This document shows positions 1-8,900 of a stretch of 64,000 nt of DNA, piece by piece; within the stretch, counting starts at the first letter, position 1; each line of letters starts with the position of its first letter. The stretch comes from Aliiroseovarius sediminis. Lineage in GTDB: Bacteria > Pseudomonadota > Alphaproteobacteria > Rhodobacterales > Rhodobacteraceae. Below the pieces are notes generated by a model, which had not been told where the DNA came from, ran no database searches, and was given only the letters and a program-made list of their open reading frames with translations. The stretch is from the NCBI RefSeq assembly GCF_022678485.1, contig NZ_JALBYP010000021.1:310001-374000 (forward strand), given 5' to 3'. The translations under genes were made by a program, and so were the position numbers.

Positions 1-2764
1 ACACAAGCTCAGAAGCCGAGATCGACAGGACCGAACCCCCGTCCAGCCGGCTACCGGGGGCCACCTTAACATAGCGTCCGGATTTCAACCGCACCAGTGC
101 GCGCCGGGATGACGACGATCCGTAAATGCCGATCAGGCTGATCTTGCGCAGGTTGATCGCATTTTTGATCGTAGCTTGCTTGGCAACAGACGCGCGGGTG
201 GGGATGTTCGGCACCACGTTTTGTTGGGTGGACGCGGCTGCCACCGCCACCGATCCGTCTGACGCATCAGTGCGGGCAGCGTTTGTGCGCGCCACAATCT
301 TGTTGAATCCACGTGGACGGGAACGCGGCTCGATCGACTGGGCGATGGCCTGATCGGTCGGGGCGACGATGGCGGCGGTTGATGGGTTGCCGGCGGCTGC
401 GTTTTCGTCAGCGTCGGCACCAAGTGCTGCGACGATGGCGGCGGCCCGCGCCTGGGCTTGCGGTGTGGAGGGGCGCAGGCGAGGGCGAAGTACCGCCAGT
501 TCGGCGCGGGTGCGTCCGCCAAGTTCAAGCCGCTCGTTGCCCTCAATCAGTCCTTCGGGACGGGCACGGGGCGTGATGCGGGGCACGGTCGGTGCGATGT
601 CGGCAGGGTCTTCAACCAGCGATACATCGCTGTCGGCACGCGGCGCGGGGGCGGGAACGCGCGCAGGGCGCCCTTCGTAAATCATGATGCCTGCCGGTGA
701 TAGTGCGCCATCCGGCGTTGGCACTACCATCCCGTCGCTGTCCAGCGTGAAGGTGGTGCCAAGGGGTGGGGGCGGCGCGGTGTTGATCGCGATTGCGTCC
801 CCCGCCGCCCGGTTGGGATCGGGCAGGGCGACCGCGTCTTGCGCGCCCGATTGTGGATCGATCGAGGCTATGTAGAGATCGTTCAGGTTGGCTACCTCGG
901 TGCCCCCGAGCGGTTCGGGCGCGCGCTGCCAGATGCCGGTCGCGGCATAGCGCGCCTGTGCGGCTTCGGGTGTCATAGGGTCGGCAACGCCCGCCAGCCC
1001 GCCTGAGCGGTCGTCGGCACGGTCCAGCGCAGCGCTTGCATCCTTCAGCCCGCTGTCGGTGATGTCGTCCGGGTCGGGTCCGCCGGAAATCGCGGCCTCG
1101 AACGGATCTTCGCGTTCGGGAAACAAGCGCGCAGTGCCGTCATTTAGGAAGAACATCGACCATATTGCAACGACGACCATCAACAGCAACAGGCCAAGCA
1201 CCAGGAACAGGCCCAGATATTTGGGCTTGCCACCGACAGCGTTGGTCTGTCGCGCGCCGAAAACGGTCAGCGTCTCAGCTTCGCGCGCGCGCGGCGAAGC
1301 AGGTTTTGCAGATTTTGGCGTGGGATTGGGGGCGCTCGCCGGACGCCCACCCGCAGACAGCGGCGGCGGGGGGGCAATTGCGGTCGCGGCGGTGTCGCGA
1401 GCCGCCTGATCCTCGCGCTTGAGCAGCTTTGGCAAGGATAGTTTAGACGTGGATTTTTCGGTCTGACCAAATGGCCCCGAGGGCAGTTTATCGTGCCCGT
1501 GCTCAGCCATCTTGGCGGGTTTGCGCGTGACCTGCTGTGTTGTTTGGACCTCAGGTGCCGCGTCATCCGACCCATTCGGGGGCGTCCCGGACGGCCTATC
1601 CTGACGATCGTCTTTCGCCGGCAGTGCGGTGGGTTTCTTGGGCTTTGCTGACGTGTTCGTGCGCGGTTCGGAATCATCACCCAAAACGGTTGGTGATGTG
1701 ACAGGCACGTGAACCGGCGCGCGCGCCGGTGTATCGGATTGTGCGGATTTTTCGACGTCAAAATCAGTGCGGGCATCGGCCGAAGGATCGGCTTTCTCCG
1801 TCTGATGCTCCACGCCAAAATGCAGGCGCGGCGAGACATCCATGTCTGCCGGATCAGGTTTGATGTCCGTGCTGTCTGCGCGGTCCTGCGCCGGATCGGC
1901 CGTGCGACGCGATGCAAAAGTCGGGGCCTTGTCTGTTGGCAGAGTGGTCGATGGCAACGGCGGGGGTGAGGGTACGATACCCGATAAAACCGTGTCGTGT
2001 TCCTCCGTCGATCGGTCTTCGGCTTGCGTGTCTGCGACGGCCTGTGGTGTGGCCTCCGGCTCGGGCGCCAAACCGGGTGATGTTGCGGGTCTGGGCGGCT
2101 CGGTTGCCGGCTTTGGGGGCGGCGGCGCGGTCGCTGGCGTGTCTGGTGTGGGGGGGAACGGGGCAAGCGCGGGCAAAGCGGGGGTGGGGTCGGATATATC
2201 AGAGGCGGGCACGTCCGGATCGGGCATTTCGCCGCTCAGATCGGGCACCGGTGCGCTGTCACGCTGGACGGTGGTATTGCTGTTTGACACCGGGCCAAAA
2301 AATGCCTCGCCCGAGAAATTTCCCAGCGGGCGGGCCACGAAACTGACCGGGTTCATCCGGTGTTCATTGGCAAACGCTTCGGCCTCGTCCAAAGTGTCGC
2401 GTGCGACGACGGCGACATGCACCATGCCGTCCTGTGCCGGGTCGGGATGCCAGTCAAAGACCAGATCGGTGACGTCATAAGGGGTCAGCCCTTGAAGCCC
2501 GTCACGGATCTGCGTTGTGCGCGTCGCGTCATCTGGGCCGGGCGCGGTCAGACCGGTGAACAGGATTTGAGAGCCGGGAATGATCAGCTTGCACGAAATG
2601 CCGGTGCTTTCCAGGTCAGCCGCCTTGCGGCGCAACACATCCAGCCCGCCTGCCATGTCGGGGTCGTCCAGTGACACCTCGCCCACCAACGTCCAGCCAC
2701 CCTTGCCGCGATGGACAAGACCGATGCCGTCATGGCTAAGATCAAGCGCAAAATTGGGCTTCAT
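1..2764 (-). CDS. Partial pilus-assembly-like protein with actin-like N-terminus and PilP-like C-terminus
   Basis: An uninterrupted minus-strand frame runs from an ATG at 2762-2764 off the left edge (about 920 codons, no stop). Residues 1-120 (starting MKPNFALDLSHDGIGLVHRG) resemble the PilM/GspL-type actin-like fold. A very Pro/Ala/Thr-rich, acidic linker of about 300 residues follows, then one hydrophobic segment of about 22 residues (coded near 1155-1235), then another low-complexity stretch. The last visible part (coded near 1-165), with IGIYGSSSRRALVRL and GRYVKVAPGSRLDGG, resembles PilP-type pilus lipoproteins. I infer an inner-membrane protein spanning cytoplasm to periplasm, possibly a type IV pilus or secretion scaffold. 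The frame assignment is secure; the function is a fold-level guess. Confidence 0.7.
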   Translation of the reverse strand, partial: MKPNFALDLSHDGIGLVHRGKGGWTLVGEVSLDDPDMAGGLDVLRRKAADLESTGISCKLIIPGSQILFTGLTAPGPDDATRTTQIRDGLQGLTPYDVTDLVFDWHPDPAQDGMVHVAVVARDTLDEAEAFANEHRMNPVSFVARPLGNFSGEAFFGPVSNSNTTVQRDSAPVPDLSGEMPDPDVPASDISDPTPALPALAPFPPTPDTPATAPPPPKPATEPPRPATSPGLAPEPEATPQAVADTQAEDRSTEEHDTVLSGIVPSPPPLPSTTLPTDKAPTFASRRTADPAQDRADSTDIKPDPADMDVSPRLHFGVEHQTEKADPSADARTDFDVEKSAQSDTPARAPVHVPVTSPTVLGDDSEPRTNTSAKPKKPTALPAKDDRQDRPSGTPPNGSDDAAPEVQTTQQVTRKPAKMAEHGHDKLPSGPFGQTEKSTSKLSLPKLLKREDQAARDTAATAIAPPPPLSAGGRPASAPNPTPKSAKPASPRAREAETLTVFGARQTNAVGGKPKYLGLFLVLGLLLLMVVVAIWSMFFLNDGTARLFPEREDPFEAAISGGPDPDDITDSGLKDASAALDRADDRSGGLAGVADPMTPEAAQARYAATGIWQRAPEPLGGTEVANLNDLYIASIDPQSGAQDAVALPDPNRAAGDAIAINTAPPPPLGTTFTLDSDGMVVPTPDGALSPAGIMIYEGRPARVPAPAPRADSDVSLVEDPADIAPTVPRITPRARPEGLIEGNERLELGGRTRAELAVLRPRLRPSTPQAQARAAAIVAALGADADENAAAGNPSTAAIVAPTDQAIAQSIEPRSRPRGFNKIVARTNAARTDASDGSVAVAAASTQQNVVPNIPTRASVAKQATIKNAINLRKISLIGIYGSSSSRRALVRLKSGRYVKVAPGSRLDGGSVLSISASELV

Positions 2765-2953
2765 ACCGTTTGTCGTCCCGTGATATCCCCATCCCGATCA
2801 CTGCCGGGTTCCCCATCTGTGCGGCCCAAAGCCAAAGGGCAACCGCACGCCCTTGAAACTATAGCAGCTTTTCGCCCAAGGAAAGGGGGGCGGCGCGCGC
2901 GCCCTTGCACCCGGCAAAGATCGGCGCAATGTGGCTTGAAACAGGAGGGTAAC

Positions 2954-3655
2954 ATGCGAAAAACGATTGCAATTTTGGGGCTGATGATGGCGGTGGCGAC
3001 ACCCGGCTGGGCCGATGGCGCCGGGGATGCGCGACTGACCGTCACGGGGCAGGGTCTTGCACAAGTGGAACCGGACATGGCACGGATCAGCCTTGGCGTG
3101 ACGAAACAGGCGACCGAGGCAAGCGCCGCGCTGGATCAAGTGGCCGACGTCGCGCAGGCTGTCTTCGCCCGGCTGACCGAGGCCGGGGTCGAGGCGCGTG
3201 ATATGCAAAGCTCTCAGATCAACCTGTCGCCCAGATATGACCATAACCGCACCTCGGACGGCCCGCCCAAATTGGTTGGGTTCACTGCCAATACGATGGT
3301 GTCTGTGCGTGTGCGCGACCTGACCAAGCTGGGTTCGATCATGACAGCGGTCACGGCCGATGGGGCCAACCAGTTGAACGGATTGCAGTTTGACCTGCAA
3401 GACCGCGGCCCAACCGAGGACGCCGCCCGCGCGGATGCCGTAAAGGACGCGATGGCGCGGGCGAAGGTGCTGGCGGACGCTGCGAGCGTGAAGCTGGGGG
3501 CGATCATGTCGATCCACGAAGGGGGTGGCCGCGCGCCTGCGCCGGTTTATGGCCGCATGGCGATGGAGGCCGCGCCGTCCGACATGCCGATTGCAGCGGG
3601 CGAGCTGGAGATTGGCTCCAGCGTGACGATGGTGTTTGAGTTGAACGAGGAATAG
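2954..3655 (+). CDS. SIMPL-domain (DUF541) periplasmic protein
   Basis: The 233-residue product begins with a signal peptide (MRKTIAILGLMMAVATPGWA) and then shows the SIMPL/DUF541 pattern: an N-terminal VTGQGLAQVEPDMARISLGV strand, repeated helices, and a C-terminal EIGSSVTMVFELNEE strand. The ATG at 2954 is chosen because an AGGAGG ribosome site sits at 2943-2948 and a signal peptide begins there; the frame stays open further upstream without coding character. Family members are secreted or outer-membrane-associated proteins of poorly defined role (for example BP26/OMP28 of Brucella, YggE). The gene is divergent from the large pilus-like gene, sharing about 190 bases of upstream DNA. Confidence 0.85.
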   Translation: MRKTIAILGLMMAVATPGWADGAGDARLTVTGQGLAQVEPDMARISLGVTKQATEASAALDQVADVAQAVFARLTEAGVEARDMQSSQINLSPRYDHNRTSDGPPKLVGFTANTMVSVRVRDLTKLGSIMTAVTADGANQLNGLQFDLQDRGPTEDAARADAVKDAMARAKVLADAASVKLGAIMSIHEGGGRAPAPVYGRMAMEAAPSDMPIAAGELEIGSSVTMVFELNEE

Positions 3656-3696
3656 ACTAAGGGGTTACCAACGCTCAGGTTAAACAGGACAGGTGT

Positions 3697-4238
3697 ATGT
3701 CGGATCAACTACCGTTCGCGTCACCAACGCAGCGGAAGATTGCGACATATGCCCCTTCTGGCCTGTGTTATGTTTCTTCGATTGTTCGAGGTGTTCCCCG
3801 CCGATGTCATGTCCGAGATCGAGCAAAACCCGGATGGGTAAGAGGCTGCACGTCATTTTAAATTGGCAGCAGTTTTAAGGTCGCTGTTGCAACTTTGATC
3901 TTATTTGTGGTGTCTCTGCTGTTCTCAGGGTTTTTGATCTTGCGAGATGTGCGGATCACAGCACTTAGGGTCCAATGGCATCGCGGGTATCGCGCCTTCC
4001 ATCATTTCGGCGCTGTCCCTCTTGCCGTGACGCCGATTTTCTTCACTTATTCTGTTTTAAGCGCAGACCAGGCCTTCGTAGGAACGGCAGGTGGGCTTGG
4101 GGCGCAGTTGCTTCTTCGTATCTGCTGGCCGTATCAGCCATCTTCCTAAGCGCGCTCAATCTGTTTGACCCCGCATTTATCAGACGGCCCACAGAATATC
4201 ATTCTGAACGACGACCCAGAAACACATCCCAGTCATAA
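3697..4238 (+). pseudogene. Decayed small membrane-protein gene (frameshifted)
   Basis: This stretch is less GC-rich than its neighbours and has no intact long frame. At 3895-4149 one frame encodes a hydrophobic segment (FVVSLLFSGFLILRDV) and then FAVPLAVTPIFF-like text that stops abruptly. The frame at 3975-4238 continues sensibly at the same place with AVASSYLLAVSAIFLSALNL. Reading the first frame to about 4110 and then the second gives one coherent two- to three-helix membrane protein, which suggests a single-base frameshift. Short pieces at 3697 and 3749 may be its broken 5' part. I do not recognise the family. It could also be random sequence with chance hydrophobic runs. Confidence 0.35.
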
Positions 4239-4270
4239 GAAAAGACCGCTGAAACAGCGGCCTTTCTTGT
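4237..4270. terminator. Bidirectional rho-independent terminator
   Basis: CCGCTG-AAA-CAGCGG, extended by A-rich sequence on the left and T-rich sequence on the right. It lies 21 bases past the stop of the sulfhydrylase gene (minus strand) and just after the decayed region, so it can serve both strands. Confidence 0.75.
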
Positions 4271-4290
4271 TTTCGATTACTCGGTCCGGC

Positions 4291-5583
4291 TTACGCCGTG
4301 GCCTTCGCCAGCGCCTGATCCAGATCGGCGATGATATCGTCTGCGTCCTCGGTCCCGATTGAGATGCGGACCACATTTGGCGCAGCGCCTGCGGCCTCCA
4401 ATTGCTCGGGCGACAATTGCCGGTGAGTGGTAGACGCCGAGTGGATGATCAAGGACCGCGTGTCGCCAAGGTTGGCAACGTGGCTGAACAGTTCCAGACT
4501 GTCCACGAGCTTCACGCAGGCGTCATAGCCACCTTTCACAGCAACCGTGAACAGCGCCCCCGCGCCTTTCGGGCAGACCGTCGCCACACGCGACTTATAG
4601 GGCGAGCTGTCCAGCCCGGCATAGGTCACGGCGTCGACGCGCGGGTCCGCCTCAAGCCAATTGGCGACCTTTTCGGCGTTGGCGACATGTTTTTCCATGC
4701 GCAGGGACAGGGTTTCGATCCCCATCAGCGTATAATGCGCCGCTTGCGGGTTCATCGTCATGCCTAGATCGCGCAGGCCAATGGCGATACCGTGGAAAGT
4801 GAACGCCATCGGACCAAGTGCCTCGGCAAAAACCAAGCCGTGATAGGCAGGCTCTGGTTGGCTGAGCGATGGGAACTTGTCCGATGCCATCCAGTCAAAT
4901 TTGCCCGAATCCACCACGCAGCCGCCCATGACGGTGCCGTTCCCGGTCAGGTACTTGGTGGTCGAATGCACAACAAGCGTCGCGCCAAGCGCAATCGGGT
5001 TGCACAGGTAAGGCGTGGCCGAGGTGTTGTCGACGATCAGCGGCACGCCCGCCTTGTCTGAAATCGCGGCAATCGCCGGAATGTCGGTGATGTAACCACC
5101 GGGGTTGGCAATGGATTCGCAGAAAACCGCCCGGGTGTTGTCGTCGATGGCAGCGGCCACGGCGGCCTCGTCATCGAAATCGACGAATCGGGCTTCCCAA
5201 CCGAAACGTTTGATGGTCTGGCTGAACTGCGTGACGGTGCCACCATAAAGCCGCGTCGACGCGACCAGGTTCTTGCCCGGACCCATCAAGGGGAACAGCG
5301 CCATGATTTGCGCCGCGTGACCGGATGAACAACAGACAGCGCCCGCGCCACCTTCCAGCGCCGCGATGCGGTTTTGCAGGGCGGCAATCGTCGGGTTGGT
5401 CAGGCGGGAATAGATGTAGCCCACTTCTTCCAGATTAAACAGTCGCGCGGCGTGGTCGGCGTCTTTGAAGACATAGGCGGTGGTTTGGTAAATCGGCACC
5501 TGACGGGCACCGGTGGCGGGGTCAGGTTCGGTGCCTGCATGGATTTGCAGGGTTTCAAAAGCCAGTTGGCGGTCGTCAGACAT
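4291..5583 (-). CDS. metY: O-acetylhomoserine sulfhydrylase (Cys/Met-metabolism PLP enzyme)
   Basis: The 430-residue product belongs to the Cys/Met-metabolism PLP family. It reads QIHAGTEPDPATGARQVPIY at the start, the cofactor aspartate in LIVDNTSATP (about D185) and the PLP lysine in VVHSTTKYLTGNG (about K210). Family members of this length condense O-acetylhomoserine with sulfide to make homocysteine in the cytoplasm; a cystathionine-type activity cannot be excluded by sight. The ATG at 5583 is preferred over a GTG 24 bases upstream because GAGGGA lies between them at ribosome-site distance. It is a single gene ending at the terminator at 4237-4270. It offers a direct sulfide-assimilating step on the same chromosome segment as the sox genes. 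Confidence 0.88.
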   Translation of the reverse strand: MSDDRQLAFETLQIHAGTEPDPATGARQVPIYQTTAYVFKDADHAARLFNLEEVGYIYSRLTNPTIAALQNRIAALEGGAGAVCCSSGHAAQIMALFPLMGPGKNLVASTRLYGGTVTQFSQTIKRFGWEARFVDFDDEAAVAAAIDDNTRAVFCESIANPGGYITDIPAIAAISDKAGVPLIVDNTSATPYLCNPIALGATLVVHSTTKYLTGNGTVMGGCVVDSGKFDWMASDKFPSLSQPEPAYHGLVFAEALGPMAFTFHGIAIGLRDLGMTMNPQAAHYTLMGIETLSLRMEKHVANAEKVANWLEADPRVDAVTYAGLDSSPYKSRVATVCPKGAGALFTVAVKGGYDACVKLVDSLELFSHVANLGDTRSLIIHSASTTHRQLSPEQLEAAGAAPNVVRISIGTEDADDIIADLDQALAKATA

Positions 5584-5776
5584 GGGCGTTTCCCTCGGAG
5601 TTTGCACGTGTTTTTGATTGCGCGCAGGCTAAGGCAAAGGATGCAGGGCTTCAACGGGTCATAAACGGCCGCAGACGGTTTGCGCGCGCATCGGAACCGC
5701 GTCCGGCCCTGCGCTTTCGGGTGGTCCTTTGTTCGCGCCCTGCTATAATTTTCGGAACCTTTTTTCGGAGTGCTCC

Positions 5777-6190
5777 ATGCCGACCCCTTTTCACCTCGCC
5801 ATCAACGTCACCGATCTGGACGCCGCCCGCCGCTTTTACGGCGATCTGCTGGGCTGCAAAGAGGGGCGATCGACCGATTCTTGGGTCGATTTCAACTTCT
5901 TCGGCCATCAACTCAGTCTGCACTTGGGAACGCCTTTTACGACGGAAAACACCGGCAAGGTCGGTACGCATATGGTGGCGATGCCGCATTTCGGCGTGGT
6001 TCTGGAGTATGAAGACTGGCGCGCACTGGCTGGACGGCTTGAAGCAAATGGCACCGAATGGGTGATCCCGCCCACCGTTCGTTTTGAGAATGAGCCGGGC
6101 GAACAATGGACAATGTTCTTTCGCGACCCGTCCGGCAACCCGATTGAAGTGAAGGGCTTTCGCGATATGGAACTGGTGTTTGACGCCTGA
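5777..6190 (+). CDS. VOC-family (glyoxalase/dioxygenase fold) protein
   Basis: The 137-residue product shows the paired beta-alpha-beta-beta-beta modules of the vicinal oxygen chelate superfamily: PFHLAINVTDLDAARRFYGD at the start, a central HMVAMPHFGVVLEYEDW strand, and FFRDPSGNPIEVKGF near the end, where the final metal-binding glutamate is expected. The ATG at 5777 has CGGAG just upstream, and the product begins directly with the first VOC strand. The substrate is unknown. It stands alone between metY (divergent) and the cold-shock gene. Confidence 0.85.
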   Translation: MPTPFHLAINVTDLDAARRFYGDLLGCKEGRSTDSWVDFNFFGHQLSLHLGTPFTTENTGKVGTHMVAMPHFGVVLEYEDWRALAGRLEANGTEWVIPPTVRFENEPGEQWTMFFRDPSGNPIEVKGFRDMELVFDA

Positions 6191-6391
6191 CAACCCTTGC
6201 CCCATGCGCAGAAATTCACCGATCAATCGCAGCAGAAGAAAAACACTTGTATTTCCGACGCAATCATCCCATGTAGGGCCTGCGACGTTACCACTATCGA
6301 CTACACTGCTCCTAAAGGCTCAGTCTCTCGATCTTGTACTGACTTTGCCGACCTGCCGCATGACGTGGGCAGACTAACTAGGAGAAAAACG

Positions 6392-6598
6392 ATGGCTAAT
6401 GGAACCGTCAAATGGTTTAACGCAACTAAAGGCTTTGGCTTTATTGCACCCGAAAGCGGCGGCAAAGACGTGTTTGTGCACATCTCAGCTGTTGAGCGCG
6501 CAGGCCTGACCGGTCTGGCCGACGACCAGAAAGTGACCTTCGACATCGAGCCCGGCCGTGACGGCCGCGAAAGCGCGACGAATATCGCTCTGGCGTAA
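6392..6598 (+). CDS. Cold-shock domain protein
   Basis: This 68-residue CspA-type protein carries both RNA-binding motifs, KGFGFIAP (RNP1) and VFVHIS (RNP2). Such proteins bind single-stranded RNA/DNA and melt secondary structure. AGGAG at 6380-6384 sets the start. About 200 gene-free bases lie upstream (6191-6391), consistent with the long leader common to cold-shock mRNAs. A strong terminator follows at 6636. Many genomes carry several paralogues, so I give no letter. Confidence 0.93.
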   Translation: MANGTVKWFNATKGFGFIAPESGGKDVFVHISAVERAGLTGLADDQKVTFDIEPGRDGRESATNIALA

Positions 6599-6635
6599 GG
6601 ATACGGCCCCTTGGGCCAAATCTTCGCAGACAAAG

Positions 6636-6665
6636 AAGGCGTATCGGAAACGATGCGCCTTTTTC
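6636..6665 (+). terminator. Terminator of the cold-shock gene
   Basis: An 11-base stem, AAGGCGTATCG / CGATGCGCCTT with one G-T pair, closed by a GAAA tetraloop and followed by a T-rich run. It lies 37 bases after the csp stop and 19 before the end of the convergent gene. Confidence 0.85.
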
Positions 6666-6683
6666 TTTCGCTCCGGTGGGGCG

Positions 6684-7697
6684 TCACCGCATCCAAAACC
6701 CTTCGCGTTTGATTTGGTTGCGGATCTTCTGTTCGCGCCGGGGCAGGGCGTCGCGGTTGAACATTGCGCGCACCTTCCGACCGCGACCCTGATAGATCAT
6801 CCGTTTCATCGGCTCGTATTCCTTCAGGATCTTCTTGATCTTGTTGGGCGCTGACGCGGTTTCGATCACCTCAATCACCTGGTCGCTTTCGCGGGCATAA
6901 GCCAGCGGCAAAACGCGCCAATGGCAGGTCACATTACCATCCAGTCCCGCCAGTTCCGGCCCCGGACGCCCGCCATCGAAGCTGGTGATGACCAAGGGCA
7001 GGGCGATCTGATCCAGCCACGGAAACAGCTCTTGGCAAACCAAAGCATCGGGGCGGTCGTCACGGATCGCCACCGCATAGTCCCGAAATCGTTGTCCAAA
7101 AGCACGCGGGCAGGGACCAAAGAACCAACCGGCGTTGAAATAGAGATAGCGCTGCCAGTATTCATCCGGTTGGCGCAGGTCCAGCGTCGCCTCGTAGTCG
7201 AGGTCAAACTTGTCATATAACGATTTCCACGTTGCTCCATAGCCGGGGCCGTAAAGTTCAACCTTCGGCCATGTCCCCTCGCGTTTCATGGAGGCTGCGG
7301 GGCGGTTAAAGTCAAACGGCACCTGGGACAACGCGCCAGTGATCACCGTGTCTGTGTCAAAAAACACGAAGGGCGCGCCCTTGGGCAGAGCCAACAGTGC
7401 CTCGATCTTGTTGCCGTTGGGATAATCATGGCCGAAATGCTGGTTGGTGAAGGGGATGATCTCGGCCCCCATCTCCTCAAGTGCGTCGCGGATGTGTGGT
7501 TTCAACCTTGGATCGTTGGGCCAGCGGTCCGAGGGTTGCGGCTCGGCCACGAACAGGCGTCCGGCAAATGTGGGGTCGCTATGGCGCAAGGTGGCGGCAA
7601 ACAGCAGCGCCTCGTATGATAACCTGCCGGCTTGGGCGACGATCATGATGTTGAAAGCAGGGCGTGATTTCGCCGATTCGGGGGTGGGTTTAACCAT
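6684..7697 (-). CDS. Glycosyltransferase-like protein (DxD type)
   Basis: The 337-residue product looks like a GT-A-fold enzyme: an N-terminal FNIMIVAQAGRLSYEALLFAATL strand-helix, then PFVFFDTDTVITG with a DxD metal/nucleotide-sugar motif, and later LYFNAGWFFGPCP, typical of family-8-like transferases. A basic C-terminal tail follows. The start at 7697 is chosen because the protein character begins at MVKPTPESAKS; the frame remains open for 44 codons upstream but that part has no recognisable fold. The ribosome site is weak. Substrate and acceptor cannot be told from sequence. It is convergent with the cold-shock gene. Confidence 0.6.
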   Translation of the reverse strand: MVKPTPESAKSRPAFNIMIVAQAGRLSYEALLFAATLRHSDPTFAGRLFVAEPQPSDRWPNDPRLKPHIRDALEEMGAEIIPFTNQHFGHDYPNGNKIEALLALPKGAPFVFFDTDTVITGALSQVPFDFNRPAASMKREGTWPKVELYGPGYGATWKSLYDKFDLDYEATLDLRQPDEYWQRYLYFNAGWFFGPCPRAFGQRFRDYAVAIRDDRPDALVCQELFPWLDQIALPLVITSFDGGRPGPELAGLDGNVTCHWRVLPLAYARESDQVIEVIETASAPNKIKKILKEYEPMKRMIYQGRGRKVRAMFNRDALPRREQKIRNQIKREGFWMR

Positions 7698-7849
7698 CAG
7701 TGCTTTGCCTGCGCGGTGAATTTCAGTCAGTATAGGCGGGATCGGGGATAGGCTGAACCCACTTCGGCCATCGACCCCGGAACATTTTCCGGCTGCCCTT
7801 GCGGCACCGTAACGATTGACCCGTCCCACCGGGCCGGAAGGAGCAGACC

Positions 7850-8263
7850 ATGATCAGACCCGTGATTGCAGCCGCCCTGTTGATGGGGTCCGGGGCGTCA
7901 GCCTTTGCGCAGGATTTCACCACCGCCGACGAGGTGCGCCCAATCCTTGACGCGACGCGTCAGGGATGGATTGCAGTGCGTGAATACGATGGCAAGGATC
8001 TGCTGTATTTCACACATCTTCTGGCGTGGCGCTGCGGACTGGACCAGATTTACTATGCCGTGAATGGGCAGAGCGAGCAGCAGTTCAACGCCGAACCCTG
8101 TTACGAAGGCGACCCGCAGCCAAACGCCATCAAGGCCACCGACACATTGCCATATCTGACGTTTGATCCCAAGACCATCGACGTGGTGACGATCAGGCTT
8201 GTCTATGACGACGGGGGCGAGGCAACATCAAGCTATGAACGTGCGGATATCCTGACCCAGTGA
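7850..8263 (+). CDS. Secreted protein of unknown function
   Basis: The 137-residue product has a clear signal peptide (MIRPVIAAALLMGSGASAFA, cleavage before QDF) behind a good ribosome site (GGAAGGAG). The mature part contains two cysteines, in AWRCGLDQIYY and EPCYEGDPQ, that could form a disulfide, and an acidic, Tyr-rich beta-like sequence. I do not recognise a domain. It ends 6 bases before the convergent flavin reductase gene. Confidence 0.75.
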   Translation: MIRPVIAAALLMGSGASAFAQDFTTADEVRPILDATRQGWIAVREYDGKDLLYFTHLLAWRCGLDQIYYAVNGQSEQQFNAEPCYEGDPQPNAIKATDTLPYLTFDPKTIDVVTIRLVYDDGGEATSSYERADILTQ

Positions 8264-8269
8264 ATGCGG

Positions 8270-8764
8270 TCAGGGGGTTGCATCAAATCCGCCGAACCGG
8301 CCTGCATGAAAGATCAGGGGTTGTCCGTCATTTGTCGACACACGATGCACGCGGCCAAGCACGATCGAGTGATCGCCGCCCGCCACCACGTTTTCGGTCG
8401 TGCAGTCAAATCGCGCCAGGCACGGCTCAATGACGGGCACATCATGATAATCGGTGCGCCATGTCATATCCGCGAAATCCTCGCCTTGACGGGCAAAATG
8501 ACGGGCGATGTCAATTTGGTCGTCGCGCAGAAGATGCACGGCAAAGTGTTCGGCCTTAACAAAGGCATCGTGGCGGGCAGACACGCGCGCCGGACACCAC
8601 AGGATCAATGGCGGGTCCAACGAAACCGAGGTAAAGCTGTTCACCGTCATCGCCAGGGGGCCGCGCGGGCTATTGGCTGTCACCACCGTTACGCCTGTCG
8701 TGAACAGGCCAAGGGCTGCGCGAAACGCGCCTGCGTGGTCTGGGCTTGGGGTGAAATTAGTCAT
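8270..8764 (-). CDS. Flavin reductase family protein
   Basis: The 164-residue product matches the short-chain flavin reductase fold (HpaC/RutF/ActVB-like). It has FRAALGLFTTGVTVVTANSP at the start, AMTVNSFTSVSLDPPLILWC (flavin-binding strand and loop) in the first half, and VVAGGDHSIVLGRV plus the terminal LIFHAGRFGGF. Such enzymes supply reduced FMN/FAD to a partner monooxygenase; no partner gene adjoins it. It lies upstream of soxT in the same direction, with about 135 non-coding bases between. Confidence 0.85.
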   Translation of the reverse strand: MTNFTPSPDHAGAFRAALGLFTTGVTVVTANSPRGPLAMTVNSFTSVSLDPPLILWCPARVSARHDAFVKAEHFAVHLLRDDQIDIARHFARQGEDFADMTWRTDYHDVPVIEPCLARFDCTTENVVAGGDHSIVLGRVHRVSTNDGQPLIFHAGRFGGFDATP

Positions 8765-8900
8765 GGCCCTGCTTTTCCTCGTGATCCTTGATTGCCGTTT
8801 GACGGCACCTGCGCGCTACAGGGGCGGACCCTATCTTGCGGACTGATAAGTGAAAAGAGGGAAAGAGCGGCCGCGGCCTCAACTACCGGATCATTCGCCG

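Noticed and set aside
1267-2166. 299-codon minus-strand frame rich in Arg, Pro, Ser and His
   Set aside because: It is an out-of-frame reading of the large pilus-like gene on the same strand; composition is that of a shifted GC-rich frame and no domain is visible.
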